Assembly (NCBI RefSeq): GCF_900105185.1
Contig: NZ_FNTJ01000001.1
Coordinates: 3,306,501 to 3,370,500, forward strand
DNA: 64,000 bases
Origin: Pseudomonas saponiphila
GTDB taxonomy: Bacteria; Pseudomonadota; Gammaproteobacteria; Pseudomonadales; Pseudomonadaceae
Reading direction: 5' to 3'
The position numbers and the translations under genes are program-made. This document shows, piece after piece, positions 8,901-17,660 of this stretch; within the stretch, counting starts at the first letter, position 1, and each line of letters begins with the position of its first letter. A model generated the notes under the pieces. That model ran no database searches, was not told the origin of the DNA, and worked only from the letters and a program-made list of their open reading frames with translations.

Positions 8901-9538
8901 CGGGCCACCCTCTGCTTCAGGGTGGCCGCCAGCCAACGCGAGACTAGCGCCACCGGCACGCTGAGAATCAGGTAGACCAGGGCCGCCACGCTGTACACCC
9001 CCAGCCCCTGAAAGGTCTGCTGGGACAACTGATAGGCCTGGAAGCTGACGTCACCGACGCCAATGGTCGAAGCCACGGCCGAGTCCTTGAGCAAGCCGAT
9101 GGCATAGGTGGCCGAGGTGGGAATGGCGATGCGCACCAATTGCGGCAGCAGCACATCGAAAAACCCCTGGAACGGCGAAAGATTGAGTACCTGCGCCGCC
9201 TCGAACTGCCCCTGGGGAATCGCCGCGAAGGCACCGCGATAGACCTCCGACATGTGCGCTGCGGTGATCAGCCCCAGGCCCAGCACCGCGGCGGCGAACG
9301 GCGACAAGGCAAGGTAGCCGCCACCGATGCCGAAGAAGATGAAGAACAGCCAGACGATCGGCGGAATCGAACGCAACGTCAGCACCAGCATCGCCGCCAG
9401 CCAACGGCACGACTTCAGCTTCGACAGGCGCAGGGCGCAGAGTGGAAAACCCAGCACCACGCCCATGCAGAAGGCGCCAAGGGTCACGCTCAGGGTCCAG
9501 GGCACGCCGTGCAGCAGGACCAATAGAATATCCAGCAT
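8897..9538 (-). CDS. Amino acid ABC transporter permease (HisM family), first permease
   Basis: 213 residues from [15 protein letters not shown]. The EAA loop is [30 protein letters not shown]. The ATG at 9538 shares one base with the ATPase stop (TGATG), and the stop overlaps the next permease by 4 bases. This is a tightly coupled inner-membrane transporter module. The open frame that runs upstream of this ATG is the ATPase gene in another phase and is not coding. Confidence 0.88.
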   Translation of the reverse strand: MLDILLVLLHGVPWTLSVTLGAFCMGVVLGFPLCALRLSKLKSCRWLAAMLVLTLRSIPPIVWLFFIFFGIGGGYLALSPFAAAVLGLGLITAAHMSEVYRGAFAAIPQGQFEAAQVLNLSPFQGFFDVLLPQLVRIAIPTSATYAIGLLKDSAVASTIGVGDVSFQAYQLSQQTFQGLGVYSVAALVYLILSVPVALVSRWLAATLKQRVAR

Positions 9539-10344
9539 CAGCGATTCCTCACGGCCTGGAGAAACTGCGCCACCCGCGCATGCTGCGGCTTGCGCATCAC
9601 CTCGGCACTGGGCCCCTGCTCGATGATCCGTCCTTCGGCCATGACCACCACGCGGTCGGAAACGGTCTCGGCAAAGTGCATCTCGTGGGTCACCACCAGC
9701 ATCGACATGCCCTCGCGCGCCAGCTCTTTCATCACCGCCAGTACCTCCAGGCCCAGCTCGGGGTCCAGGGCCGAGGTCGGCTCGTCGAACAGCATCAGCT
9801 CCGGCTCCAGCGCCAGGGCCCGGGCGATGGCGATGCGTTGTTGCTGGCCGCCGGAGCAACGTGCCGGGTAGGCGTTGGCCTTGTCCGCCAGGCCCACCCG
9901 GTCGAGCAACTGCAAAGAACGGGCGTCCGCTTCCTCGGCGCTGCGACCCAGGGTGCGGATCTGCGCCAGGCTGACATTGCGCAGCACCGTGAGATGGGGA
10001 AACAGGTTGAACGACTGGAACACCATGCCAATGCGCCGGCGCAGCTTGAGCAACTCGCTCCTGGGCAGCGGGCGCCCGGCCTCGATATGCACCCCACCCA
10101 TGCTGACCCGGCCGCGGGTTGCCGGCTCCAGCTGGTTGATGCAACGCAGCAAGGTGCTCTTGCCGGAGCCGCTGGGGCCGATAATCGCCACCACCTCGCC
10201 TTGGGCCATCTCGAAACACACGTCGTGCAACACCGGGTAAGGACCGAACTGCTTGTGAATCGCCTCCAGGCGCAGAAAGGGTTCGGCGCTGGCCACCGGG
10301 CGCGGCGCCAGGGTGGCGCTGTCGATCACGGTCATGCTGCTCAT
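9538..10344 (-). CDS. Amino acid ABC transporter ATP-binding protein (GlnQ/HisP type)
   Basis: About 268 residues from the ATG at 10344, which has GGAG 8 bases upstream; an in-frame ATG at 10374 lacks one. Walker A is GPSGSGKST, the Q-loop is [14 protein letters not shown], the signature is CSGGQQQR (the usual LSGGQQQR with Cys for Leu), Walker B is [12 protein letters not shown] and the switch is VVTHEM. It powers uptake by the two adjoining permeases. It overlaps the downstream permease by one base and lies 58 bases below the DddP-like gene. Confidence 0.9.
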   Translation of the reverse strand: MSSMTVIDSATLAPRPVASAEPFLRLEAIHKQFGPYPVLHDVCFEMAQGEVVAIIGPSGSGKSTLLRCINQLEPATRGRVSMGGVHIEAGRPLPRSELLKLRRRIGMVFQSFNLFPHLTVLRNVSLAQIRTLGRSAEEADARSLQLLDRVGLADKANAYPARCSGGQQQRIAIARALALEPELMLFDEPTSALDPELGLEVLAVMKELAREGMSMLVVTHEMHFAETVSDRVVVMAEGRIIEQGPSAEVMRKPQHARVAQFLQAVRNR

Positions 10345-10402
10345 TGTTTTTTCTCCGGACAGGGTAGACGCCATGCCTGCAAGAATCAGGCAACAACCGC
10401 TG

Positions 10403-11710
10403 TTATCGATCGTCGTCGACTAACGGGGTGCGCGAGAGCTTGACCGCTCCAGTCGCGCTGATCAGCACCTGCTCTTCGAGCTTCACGCCTTCATGGCCAC
10501 CTTGCTCGCCGATGTAACTCTCCACCGAGAGCACCATGTTTTCCGCGAAATGGCCGTCATAGCCCCACTCGGCAAAATCCACCGCATAAGCCACGCTGGG
10601 GTACTCGTCCACCAGGCCGACGCCGTGCAGCATCATCATGTAGCGGTTGTGTTCGAACGCTTTGGGCACCGGCCAGCAGCGCTCGGCGAACTCGCGGAAC
10701 GACAACCCCGGGCGCAGCAGATCGAGGTTGCAGCTGATTTGCTGCGAAGCGATGTCCAGCAGCTCGCGCTGGGCCGCCGTCGGCGCTTTGCCAGGGCAGA
10801 TGAAACTGCGGGAGATGTCCGAGAGATAGCCCCCCGGCCCGACCATGTCGGTGTCGAAACAGACCATCTCGCCGGCTTCGATGACCTTGTCCGAGGCGTC
10901 CTGGAACCAGGGGTTGGTGCGCGGCCCGGAGCTCAGCAGGCGGCTTTCGGCCCACTCCCCGCCATGGGCGACGTTGGTTCCATGCATGATGCTCCACAAC
11001 TGGTTTTCGGTGATGCCCGGCACCAGGCTGGCGCGCATGCGGGCAATCGCCAGGTCGCACACATCCATCGACACCCGGTGGCTGGCGATCTCCTGCACCG
11101 ACTTGATCAGCCGCGCCTGCTCCATCAGCGGCTGGGCGTCGAACAGCTGGATGCCCTGGGCCTTGAGTTTTTCCGCGCCCCAGGGGTCGCAGCGGTCCAC
11201 CGCCAGGCGCCGATTGCCAGCGCCATGCCGGGCCATCAGATCCGCCACTTCGAGGGCCCAGCGCTGGGCTTTTTCCTCGACCCGCGGGCCGGCGAGGAAG
11301 TACAGCCAGGGGATCGCCGGACGGATCTCGTCGATGGTTTCGATGGGCTCGCTGTTGTGCCGGCTGCTGCTGAACTCGAACAGCACCACTGGGCCATCGG
11401 TGGCCACGAATACGTAGCGGCTGGGGGAATGCATCACCCACAGACCAAGGTTGTTGGTATCGGTGGCGTAACGAATGTTGATCGGGTCGGCCAGTAGCAC
11501 GCCGGCGTAATCGTGCTTGCGCAATTGCTGGCGGATGCGCTCCAGGCGGTACTGGCGCAGCGCCGGCCGGTCAATCGCGGCATAGGCTGCCAGCAGGTGG
11601 TGATCAACCGGGGCCAAGGCATGGTCGGTGACGCCGGCATCGCTGCGATAGCGCAGCGGGCTTGGGGATACAGCATTGAGCAGCTCGGTGAAATCATTAT
11701 CCGTGTGCAT
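10403..11710 (-). CDS. DddP-like M24-fold protein (candidate DMSP lyase; otherwise M24 peptidase family)
   Basis: 435 residues, the length of DddP dimethylsulfoniopropionate lyases rather than of ordinary Xaa-Pro peptidases. Metal ligands line up with DddP at a constant offset of nine: Asp286, Asp288, Asp298, His362, Glu397, Glu412. The D-x-D start (FDTDMVG) is a DddP feature. Tyr357 and Asp368 match the DddP residues Tyr366 and Asp377 proposed for substrate cleavage. Blocks IRYATDTNNLGLW and GGEWAESRLLSSGPRTNPWF also recall DddP. The alignment is from memory of roseobacter DddP. The gene sits between a TMADH-like flavoprotein and an ABC transporter. An Xaa-Pro peptidase, or an ectoine-hydrolase-like activity, remains possible. 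Confidence 0.7.
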   Translation of the reverse strand: MHTDNDFTELLNAVSPSPLRYRSDAGVTDHALAPVDHHLLAAYAAIDRPALRQYRLERIRQQLRKHDYAGVLLADPINIRYATDTNNLGLWVMHSPSRYVFVATDGPVVLFEFSSSRHNSEPIETIDEIRPAIPWLYFLAGPRVEEKAQRWALEVADLMARHGAGNRRLAVDRCDPWGAEKLKAQGIQLFDAQPLMEQARLIKSVQEIASHRVSMDVCDLAIARMRASLVPGITENQLWSIMHGTNVAHGGEWAESRLLSSGPRTNPWFQDASDKVIEAGEMVCFDTDMVGPGGYLSDISRSFICPGKAPTAAQRELLDIASQQISCNLDLLRPGLSFREFAERCWPVPKAFEHNRYMMMLHGVGLVDEYPSVAYAVDFAEWGYDGHFAENMVLSVESYIGEQGGHEGVKLEEQVLISATGAVKLSRTPLVDDDR

Positions 11711-11842
11711 GCAACAACCTCCGTGGGGAAGAGTTTTGCGTTAATCAAAACCAATCGGACCAACATTCGGGGCAGTGACTTAAAGACCTGGAAAACGGAT
11801 GACGGCTGTCTTTCTTATGGTTCAGGGCACGGCAACAGGTGG

Positions 11843-13879
11843 CTAGAGGTCCTTGACCAGGCGCAGGGCGTCGTAAATCGCCGCGTGGGTGTTACGCGAT
11901 GACACCGCATCGCCGATTCGGAACAACTGGAAGCGCCCCTGGGGGTTGGTCAGCACCCGCTGCGGGTTGCCGGCAATCAGGTCCCGGTACTCCACGGCGC
12001 CCTCGTTGCTGGCCTGGGGCTGGAGCTCGAAATACAGCTCGTCCAGAGGCCGGGTGCCATGGTTGACCACGATCTGGTCCACCAACCGAGTCTTCTCCAG
12101 GTCGCTGTAATCGCTGCCAATGGTCGCCAGCAATTGCTCGCCCTGGCGCTCCACGGCTTTGAGTCGGTAGGTGACGGTGAAGGTGGTATCCAGCCGCTGC
12201 AGCGAGCGCATGTAGGGCACCAGGTTCATGCCCATGACCTCCGGCGCGAACGCGCGGTCGGGGGTCATGATCTCGGTCCTGGCTCCGCTGCGAGCAATGA
12301 ACTCGGCGGCCTGCAAGCCCGCGTGATCACCGGCGTCGTCATACACCAGCACGTTGCGCCCGGGTTTGACGTCGCCGGAAATGATGTCCCAGCTCGACAC
12401 CAGCCACTGGTTGCCGTGCTGCAGGACCTCGGTGTGCGGCAGCCCGCCGGTGGCGACGATCACCACGTCGGGGTTTTCATCGACAACCATCGCCGCGTCG
12501 GCCCAGGTGTTGAAGCGGAACTTGACGCCCAGGCGCTCGCACTGCGCCATGCGCCAATCGATGATGCTGATCATCTCCTTGCGCCGCTCGGACTGCGCGG
12601 TCAGGCGCACCTGCCCGCCGGGCTGATCGGCCACCTCCAGCACCAGCACCTCATGCCCGCGCTCGCCGGCTACCCGCGCCGCCTCCAGGCCGCCAGGGCC
12701 GGCACCGATGATCAGCACCTTGCGCTGTCGCGCAGCCTTGGGCACCTCATGCGGCATGCTGGTTTCGCGGCCGGTGGCGGCGTTGTGAATGCAGTAGGCG
12801 GCGCCGGCGTTGTAGATCCGGTCCAGGCAATAGTTGGCGCCGACGCAGGGCCGGATCTGGTCCTCACGGCCTTCGATGATCTTGCGCACGATATGCGGGT
12901 CGGTCATGTGCGCGCGGGTCATGCCCACCATGTCCACCAGGCCCGAGGCAATCGCATGGCGGGCGGTGGCGACATCCGGGATCTTCGCCGCGTGGAAGGT
13001 CGGGAAGCCGGTCAGGGCGCGAATCTCCCCGGCAAAGTCCAGGTGCGGCGCATTGCGCATGCCCTGGATCGGGATGATGTCGGTCAGCCCGGCATCGGTG
13101 GCGATATTGCCGCGAATCACGTTGAGAAAGTCGACCATGCCGCTGTCTTTGAGCAGTTGCGAAATCTGCAGCCCCTCCTCCTTCTCCAGGCCGCCGGCCA
13201 GTACCTCGTCGCCGGTGTAGCGAATGCCGACGATAAATTCCGGCCCCACCCGCTGGCGGATGGCGCTCAGCACCTCGAAGGTAAAGCGCAGGCGATTGTG
13301 CAGCGAACCGCCGTAGGCGCCCTCCAGCTCGTTGGTCAGCGGCGACCAGAACTGGTCCATGAGGTGGCCGTAGGCTTGCAGTTCGATGCCATCCAAACCG
13401 GCAGCCTGCATGCGTTCGGCGGCGTCGGCGTAATCGCCGATGATGCGTTCGATGTCCCAGATTTCCAGCTTCTTGGGAAAGGCCCGGTGCGCCGGTTCCT
13501 GATTGTGCGAAGGTGACACCACCGGCAGCCAGTCGCCCTTGTCCCAACGGGTGCGCCGCCCCAGGTGAGTGAGCTGGATCATCACCGCCGCGCCATGCTC
13601 GTGGCATTCGTCGGTGAGGTCTTTCATCCAGCCGACCACTTCGTCCTTGTACGCCAGGATGTTGTTGAACACCGGCGGGCTGTCGCGAGAGATCGCCGCC
13701 GAGCCTGCGGTCATGGTCATGGCCACGCCGGCCTTGGCACGCTCGACGTGATAGGCCCGATACAATTTCTTCGGCATGCCCTCTTCGGGGTACGCCGGCT
13801 CGTGGGAGGTGGTGATAATGCGGTTGCGAAGCGTCAGGTGCTTGAGGCGATAAGGCTGAAGAAGCGGATCGTTATTCAT
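11843..13879 (-). CDS. TMADH/2,4-dienoyl-CoA-reductase type flavoprotein, probable N-methyl demethylase
   Basis: 678 residues. An N-terminal old-yellow-enzyme FMN barrel (about 1-335) is followed by the iron-sulfur region and a C-terminal FAD/NAD(P) part with GAGPGG at 392-397. Relatives include trimethylamine and dimethylamine dehydrogenases, dimethylglycine-type demethylases and N-methylproline demethylase, all releasing formaldehyde. The cluster region has Cys345, Cys351 and Cys363 but Ala348 where TMADH has its second cysteine. It is the first gene of the leftward operon. Its promoter faces the TetR gene across a strong inverted repeat. Substrate unknown. Confidence 0.75.
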   Translation of the reverse strand: MNNDPLLQPYRLKHLTLRNRIITTSHEPAYPEEGMPKKLYRAYHVERAKAGVAMTMTAGSAAISRDSPPVFNNILAYKDEVVGWMKDLTDECHEHGAAVMIQLTHLGRRTRWDKGDWLPVVSPSHNQEPAHRAFPKKLEIWDIERIIGDYADAAERMQAAGLDGIELQAYGHLMDQFWSPLTNELEGAYGGSLHNRLRFTFEVLSAIRQRVGPEFIVGIRYTGDEVLAGGLEKEEGLQISQLLKDSGMVDFLNVIRGNIATDAGLTDIIPIQGMRNAPHLDFAGEIRALTGFPTFHAAKIPDVATARHAIASGLVDMVGMTRAHMTDPHIVRKIIEGREDQIRPCVGANYCLDRIYNAGAAYCIHNAATGRETSMPHEVPKAARQRKVLIIGAGPGGLEAARVAGERGHEVLVLEVADQPGGQVRLTAQSERRKEMISIIDWRMAQCERLGVKFRFNTWADAAMVVDENPDVVIVATGGLPHTEVLQHGNQWLVSSWDIISGDVKPGRNVLVYDDAGDHAGLQAAEFIARSGARTEIMTPDRAFAPEVMGMNLVPYMRSLQRLDTTFTVTYRLKAVERQGEQLLATIGSDYSDLEKTRLVDQIVVNHGTRPLDELYFELQPQASNEGAVEYRDLIAGNPQRVLTNPQGRFQLFRIGDAVSSRNTHAAIYDALRLVKDL

Positions 13880-13925
13880 ATCGGTCTCGCATACTGGTCA
13901 TCAGGCAAGGCAGACGATAGACCTC

Positions 13926-13966
13926 AATGTACACCTGTGTCAACGATACAGACAGTGGTGTACATT
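13926..13966. promoter_or_regulatory. Probable operator of the TetR regulator
   Basis: AATGTACACC (13926-13935) and GGTGTACATT (13957-13966) are perfect 10-base inverted arms with a 21-base spacer that itself carries CTGT...ACAG. It lies midway in the 127-base divergent control region between the flavoprotein operon and the TetR gene, so repression of both directions is plausible. Confidence 0.7.
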
Positions 13967-14006
13967 TGCACTTATCAAGGTTAAACGGACAAGGAAAAAA
14001 CGCCCA

Positions 14007-14654
14007 ATGAAAGCGATCAGCAACAGTGCCGAGGCCGCCGGACGCGGCTCCCTGGAAAGCTGGCTCAACGCAGCCTATGAAAGCCTCAAGGAGTCGGGAG
14101 TGGATGCGGTACGGGTGATGCCCCTGGCGAAGAAACTCAACCTGTCGCGCACCAGTTTCTACTGGTATTTCCAGGACCGCGAAGCCCTGCTCGAAGCCCT
14201 GGTGAACCTGTGGAAGAATAAGAACACCCTGAGCCTGGTGTCGCAGTCCGAGGCCTATGCCGAGTCCATCACCGAGGCGATTCTCAACGTCTTCGATTGC
14301 TGGCTGAACAGCGAATTGTTCGATTCGCAATTCGAATTCGCCATGCGCAGCTGGGCCCTGCAATCCCCCGAAGTGGCCCAGGAAATCCGCCAGGCCGACG
14401 CCCAGCGAGTACAAGCCCTGGCAAAGATGTTCGACCGTTTCGGCTTCACCGAGGACGCCGCCGTGACCCGCGCGCGCTCGATCTACCTGACCCAGATCGG
14501 CTACATCAGCATGAACACCCAGGAACCGCTGGCGCAGCGCATGCGCTACATCCCCGAATACCTGCAGATCTTCACCGGCGTTGAGCCCCAGCCCCGGGAG
14601 CTGGAGCGTTTCTTTCAGCGCAACGGCTTTTCATCGGCCGAACTGCAGCATTGA
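14007..14654 (+). CDS. TetR-family transcriptional regulator
   Basis: 215 residues. The N-terminal HTH is at about 15-60: AAYESLKESGVDAVRVMPLAKKLNLSRTSFYWYF is the classic TetR signature. A helical ligand-binding domain follows. The ribosome site AAGGA lies about 13 bases before the ATG. It is divergent from the TMADH/DddP/ABC operon and is therefore its most likely local regulator, acting through the dyad at 13926-13966. The inducer is unknown. Confidence 0.88.
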   Translation: MKAISNSAEAAGRGSLESWLNAAYESLKESGVDAVRVMPLAKKLNLSRTSFYWYFQDREALLEALVNLWKNKNTLSLVSQSEAYAESITEAILNVFDCWLNSELFDSQFEFAMRSWALQSPEVAQEIRQADAQRVQALAKMFDRFGFTEDAAVTRARSIYLTQIGYISMNTQEPLAQRMRYIPEYLQIFTGVEPQPRELERFFQRNGFSSAELQH

Positions 14655-14743
14655 AGCGAAGCGGATCAATCAAACAGGGCGCGGCCATTGAATGGGCGAT
14701 CATTGGCCGGCAACCACGCAGACGCGCCAACTCATGCGCTGGT

Positions 14744-16363
14744 CTATCGAGAGGCATCCTCAAGAATCAGATCAGCGCCCTTCTCCGCCACCATCAGCAC
14801 CGCCGCATGGGTGTTGCCGGAGGTGACGTTGGGGAAGATCGAGGCATCGACAATGCGCAGCCCGGCCAGGCCATGCACCTTGAGGCGTTTGTCCACCACC
14901 GCGCGCTGCTCGTCGCGGCCCATGGCGCAGGAGCCGCACAGGTGGTAGATCGAGCCGCTGTTCTCGCGAAAGTACTGCAGCATCTGCTCATCACTGGCCA
15001 CCGCCGGTCCCGGTAGCACTTCATCCAGGGTGATGCCCTTGAGCGCCGGGGCCTGCATGATCCTGCGCAGCAGGCGGCTGCCCTGGATCACCTCGGCAAT
15101 GTCCTTGTCGGTACTCAGGTAGTTGGGGTCGATCAGCGCCGCATCCCGAGGGTTCTTCGAAGCGATCCGGATGCTGCCGCGGCTGGTGGGCCGGCACGGG
15201 TTGAAACACAGCAGAAAGCCGGAGTACGGCTCGGGCTTGAGGCTGGCCTTGCTGCTCTTGGGAATCTGGTACGACAGCGGGTTGAAATACAGCTGCAGGT
15301 TGGGGTGCTCCTGCCCTTCGTCGCCGCGGAAAAAGCCACCGGCCTGGTTGACGCTCATCGCCAGCGCGCCCTTGCGCGTCAGCAGGTATTGCAGGCCCAG
15401 CTTGAGCTGGCCGAACAGCGAGCTGAGCTGGTCGTTGAGGGTCGGGACATTGGCCTTGTAGTAGTAGCTGACGCACAGGTGGTCCTGCAGGTTCTGCCCC
15501 ACCGCCGGCAGATGTCGCACCAGCGGAACCTGGTGCCGGGCCAATAACTCGCGATCACCCACCCCGGACAGTTGCAGGATCTTCGGCGTGTCCACCGCGC
15601 CGGCGCAGAGGATCACTTCCTTGCTGGCGCTGAAGGTCCGGACCACTCCGTGCTGGGTCACACTGACCCCCGTGGCGCGCTGCTTGTGCTCATCGAACAG
15701 CACCCGGTCGACCAGCGCGTAATGCTCGACCTTGAGGTTCGGCCGGCGCAACGCCGGATGCAGATGGGCAAAGCTGCTGGAGCAACGCTGACCGTTGCGG
15801 GTGTTGACGTCGTAGATCCCCGCGCCTTCGAATCTGGCTCCGTTGAAATCCTCGCTGCGCGGGTAGCCCAGTTCCTCGCAGCCTTTGAGGAACGCATCAC
15901 AGATGGGGTGGGTCTGCCCCTGCATCGGGGTGATGCTGATGGGACCGCTGGCACCGTGGTACTGGCTGTCTCCCAGGGGATGATTCTCCAACTTGCGGAA
16001 ATACGGCAGCACCTCGTCGAAGCTCCAACCGTCGTTGCCGTCGGCCGCCCAGTCGTCGAAATCATGGGCCTGGCCGCGCACGTAGATCATGGCGTTGATC
16101 GAGCCGGAACCACCCTGGACCTTGCCCCGTGGAGCATAAATGGCCCGGTCATTGAGCTGTTTCTGCGGTTGGCTGTAGTACATCCAGTTGAAACGCGGGT
16201 TGTAGTACATCTTGGCAAAACCCACCGGAATCTTGAACCAGAACGATGAGTCCTTGCCGCCCGCTTCCAGCAGCAATACCGAGTATTGGCCCGAGGCCGA
16301 GAGCCGGTTGGCCAGAACGCAGCCGGCGGCGCCGGCGCCGGCGATGATGTAGTCGTATGTCAT
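14744..16363 (-). CDS. GMC-family FAD oxidoreductase (choline/alcohol dehydrogenase-like)
   Basis: 539 residues. The FAD fold begins YDYIIAGAGAAGCVLANRL (GAGAAG at 8-13); GMC signatures are PRGKVQGGSGSINAMIYVRG (near 80-97) and the GAVDTPKILQLSGVG block (near 255). The C-terminal active-site region reads IYHLCGSCAMG...VVDKRLKVHG with the conserved histidine. Family members oxidise primary alcohols, choline or polyols to aldehydes. It is the last gene of a leftward operon after the enolase-superfamily dehydratase (78 bases between). The aldehyde dehydrogenase heading this operon could take its product further. Not convincingly BetA itself. Confidence 0.85.
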   Translation of the reverse strand: MTYDYIIAGAGAAGCVLANRLSASGQYSVLLLEAGGKDSSFWFKIPVGFAKMYYNPRFNWMYYSQPQKQLNDRAIYAPRGKVQGGSGSINAMIYVRGQAHDFDDWAADGNDGWSFDEVLPYFRKLENHPLGDSQYHGASGPISITPMQGQTHPICDAFLKGCEELGYPRSEDFNGARFEGAGIYDVNTRNGQRCSSSFAHLHPALRRPNLKVEHYALVDRVLFDEHKQRATGVSVTQHGVVRTFSASKEVILCAGAVDTPKILQLSGVGDRELLARHQVPLVRHLPAVGQNLQDHLCVSYYYKANVPTLNDQLSSLFGQLKLGLQYLLTRKGALAMSVNQAGGFFRGDEGQEHPNLQLYFNPLSYQIPKSSKASLKPEPYSGFLLCFNPCRPTSRGSIRIASKNPRDAALIDPNYLSTDKDIAEVIQGSRLLRRIMQAPALKGITLDEVLPGPAVASDEQMLQYFRENSGSIYHLCGSCAMGRDEQRAVVDKRLKVHGLAGLRIVDASIFPNVTSGNTHAAVLMVAEKGADLILEDASR

Positions 16364-16441
16364 GCAGGGTTACCGCTCAGATGGTATTGAAGGCAGCCGC
16401 AACGGCTGCCCATGCCCTGCCCGTCACCGGGCGGGAAGTGC

Positions 16442-17659
16442 TCAGCCCTTGGCCGGGGAGGTGTCCTTGACGTCGACCGGGCTCGCGGCCATTTGCAGGT
16501 GCAGACGTTCGCCGCTGTAGGGCGAGTGCCTGCGTACCACGTCCATGTTCAGCTCCACCCCCAGGCCCGGCTCGCTGGACGGGATGATGTAGCCGTCCTC
16601 CCATTGCAAAGGCTTGGTCAGTACTTCGGCGTGGAAGCCGCCCCAGGTCATGATGCTTTCCTGGATCAGGAAGTTCGGCGTGCAGGTGGCCAGCTGGAAG
16701 CTCGCCGCCGCGCCGATCGGCCCGTTGTACAGGTGCGGCGCGATCTGCGCGTAGTAGGCCTCGGCCATGCTGGCGATCTTCTTCGCCTCCAGCAGGCCGC
16801 CACAGCGCGCCACGTTCATCTGCAGGATCGAGGCACCACCGGCCTGCAGCAGCTTGAAGAACTCGTACTTGGTGGTCAGGCGTTCGCCGGTGGCGATCGG
16901 AATGCTGGTCTTGGCCGCCACTTGCGCCATGGCCTGCTCCTGGCCTGGCGGCACCGGCTCCTCGAACCACAGCGGGTCGTATTGCTCCAGGCGCCTGGCC
17001 AGTCGAATGGCCGAGGACGGCACCATCTGCCCGTGGGTACCGAACAGCAGGTCGCAGCGGTTGCCCACCGCTTCACGGATCTTGCGGCAGAAGCTTTCGC
17101 AACGCTCCAGCACTTCCAGCGACAGCTGATGCCCGGAGTACGCGGTGTAGGGCCCGGCCGGGTCGAACTTCAGGGCAGTGAAGCCCTGGTCCATGTTGCG
17201 TACCGCACACTCGGCGGCCAGGTCCGGGTCGTCGTAGTCGTATTCACCACGGCTGTTCTGCGGATACAGATAGGTGTAGGAGCGCAGGCGTTCGTGGACC
17301 TTGCCGCCCAAAAGCTCATACACCGGCTTGTTCGCCGCCTTGCCGATGATGTCCCAGCAGGCCATCTCCAGGCCGCTGACCACGCCCATCATGGTCAGGT
17401 CCGGGCGCTGGGTGAAACCGCTGGAATAGGCCTGGCGGAAGAAGCGTTCGATGTGGTGCGGATCCTGGTCCAGCAGGTAGCGCTGAAACACGTCCTCGAT
17501 GATCGGCCGCATCGCCTGGGGACCGAAGGTGGCAGCATAGATCTCGCCCACGCCTTCGATGCCGCAGGCAGTGCGCAGCTTGACGAACAACCAGTACATG
17601 CCGCCGATATGCGGTGGCGGAACAGCAACGATATGGGTTTCAAGGGCGACGATTTTCAT
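16442..17659 (-). CDS. Mandelate racemase/enolase-superfamily dehydratase, sugar-acid type
   Basis: 405 residues with the enolase-superfamily capping domain and barrel. Likely metal ligands are Asp203, Glu233 or Glu234 in WFEEP, and Glu259 in TGERLTTKYEF. The catalytic His309 sits in APHLYNGPIGAAASFQL, and a lysine occurs in TALKFDP at 161-167. These features fit the acid-sugar dehydratases (galactarate, gluconate, mannonate types) more than epimerases; the substrate cannot be fixed from sequence. Its ATG lies one base after the MFS stop (TGAGATG), so the two are coupled. With the carrier and AldA-like dehydrogenase it suggests catabolism of a sugar acid. Confidence 0.82.
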   Translation of the reverse strand: MKIVALETHIVAVPPPHIGGMYWLFVKLRTACGIEGVGEIYAATFGPQAMRPIIEDVFQRYLLDQDPHHIERFFRQAYSSGFTQRPDLTMMGVVSGLEMACWDIIGKAANKPVYELLGGKVHERLRSYTYLYPQNSRGEYDYDDPDLAAECAVRNMDQGFTALKFDPAGPYTAYSGHQLSLEVLERCESFCRKIREAVGNRCDLLFGTHGQMVPSSAIRLARRLEQYDPLWFEEPVPPGQEQAMAQVAAKTSIPIATGERLTTKYEFFKLLQAGGASILQMNVARCGGLLEAKKIASMAEAYYAQIAPHLYNGPIGAAASFQLATCTPNFLIQESIMTWGGFHAEVLTKPLQWEDGYIIPSSEPGLGVELNMDVVRRHSPYSGERLHLQMAASPVDVKDTSPAKG

Positions 17660-17660
17660 C

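Noticed and set aside
12059..13516. 485-codon plus-strand frame
   Set aside because: Antisense of the TMADH-like flavoprotein gene; no ribosome site or recognisable domain.
14744..16363. Assignment of the GMC oxidoreductase as choline dehydrogenase BetA
   Set aside because: No betB, betI or choline transporter nearby and the operon partners point to a sugar-acid or alcohol route.
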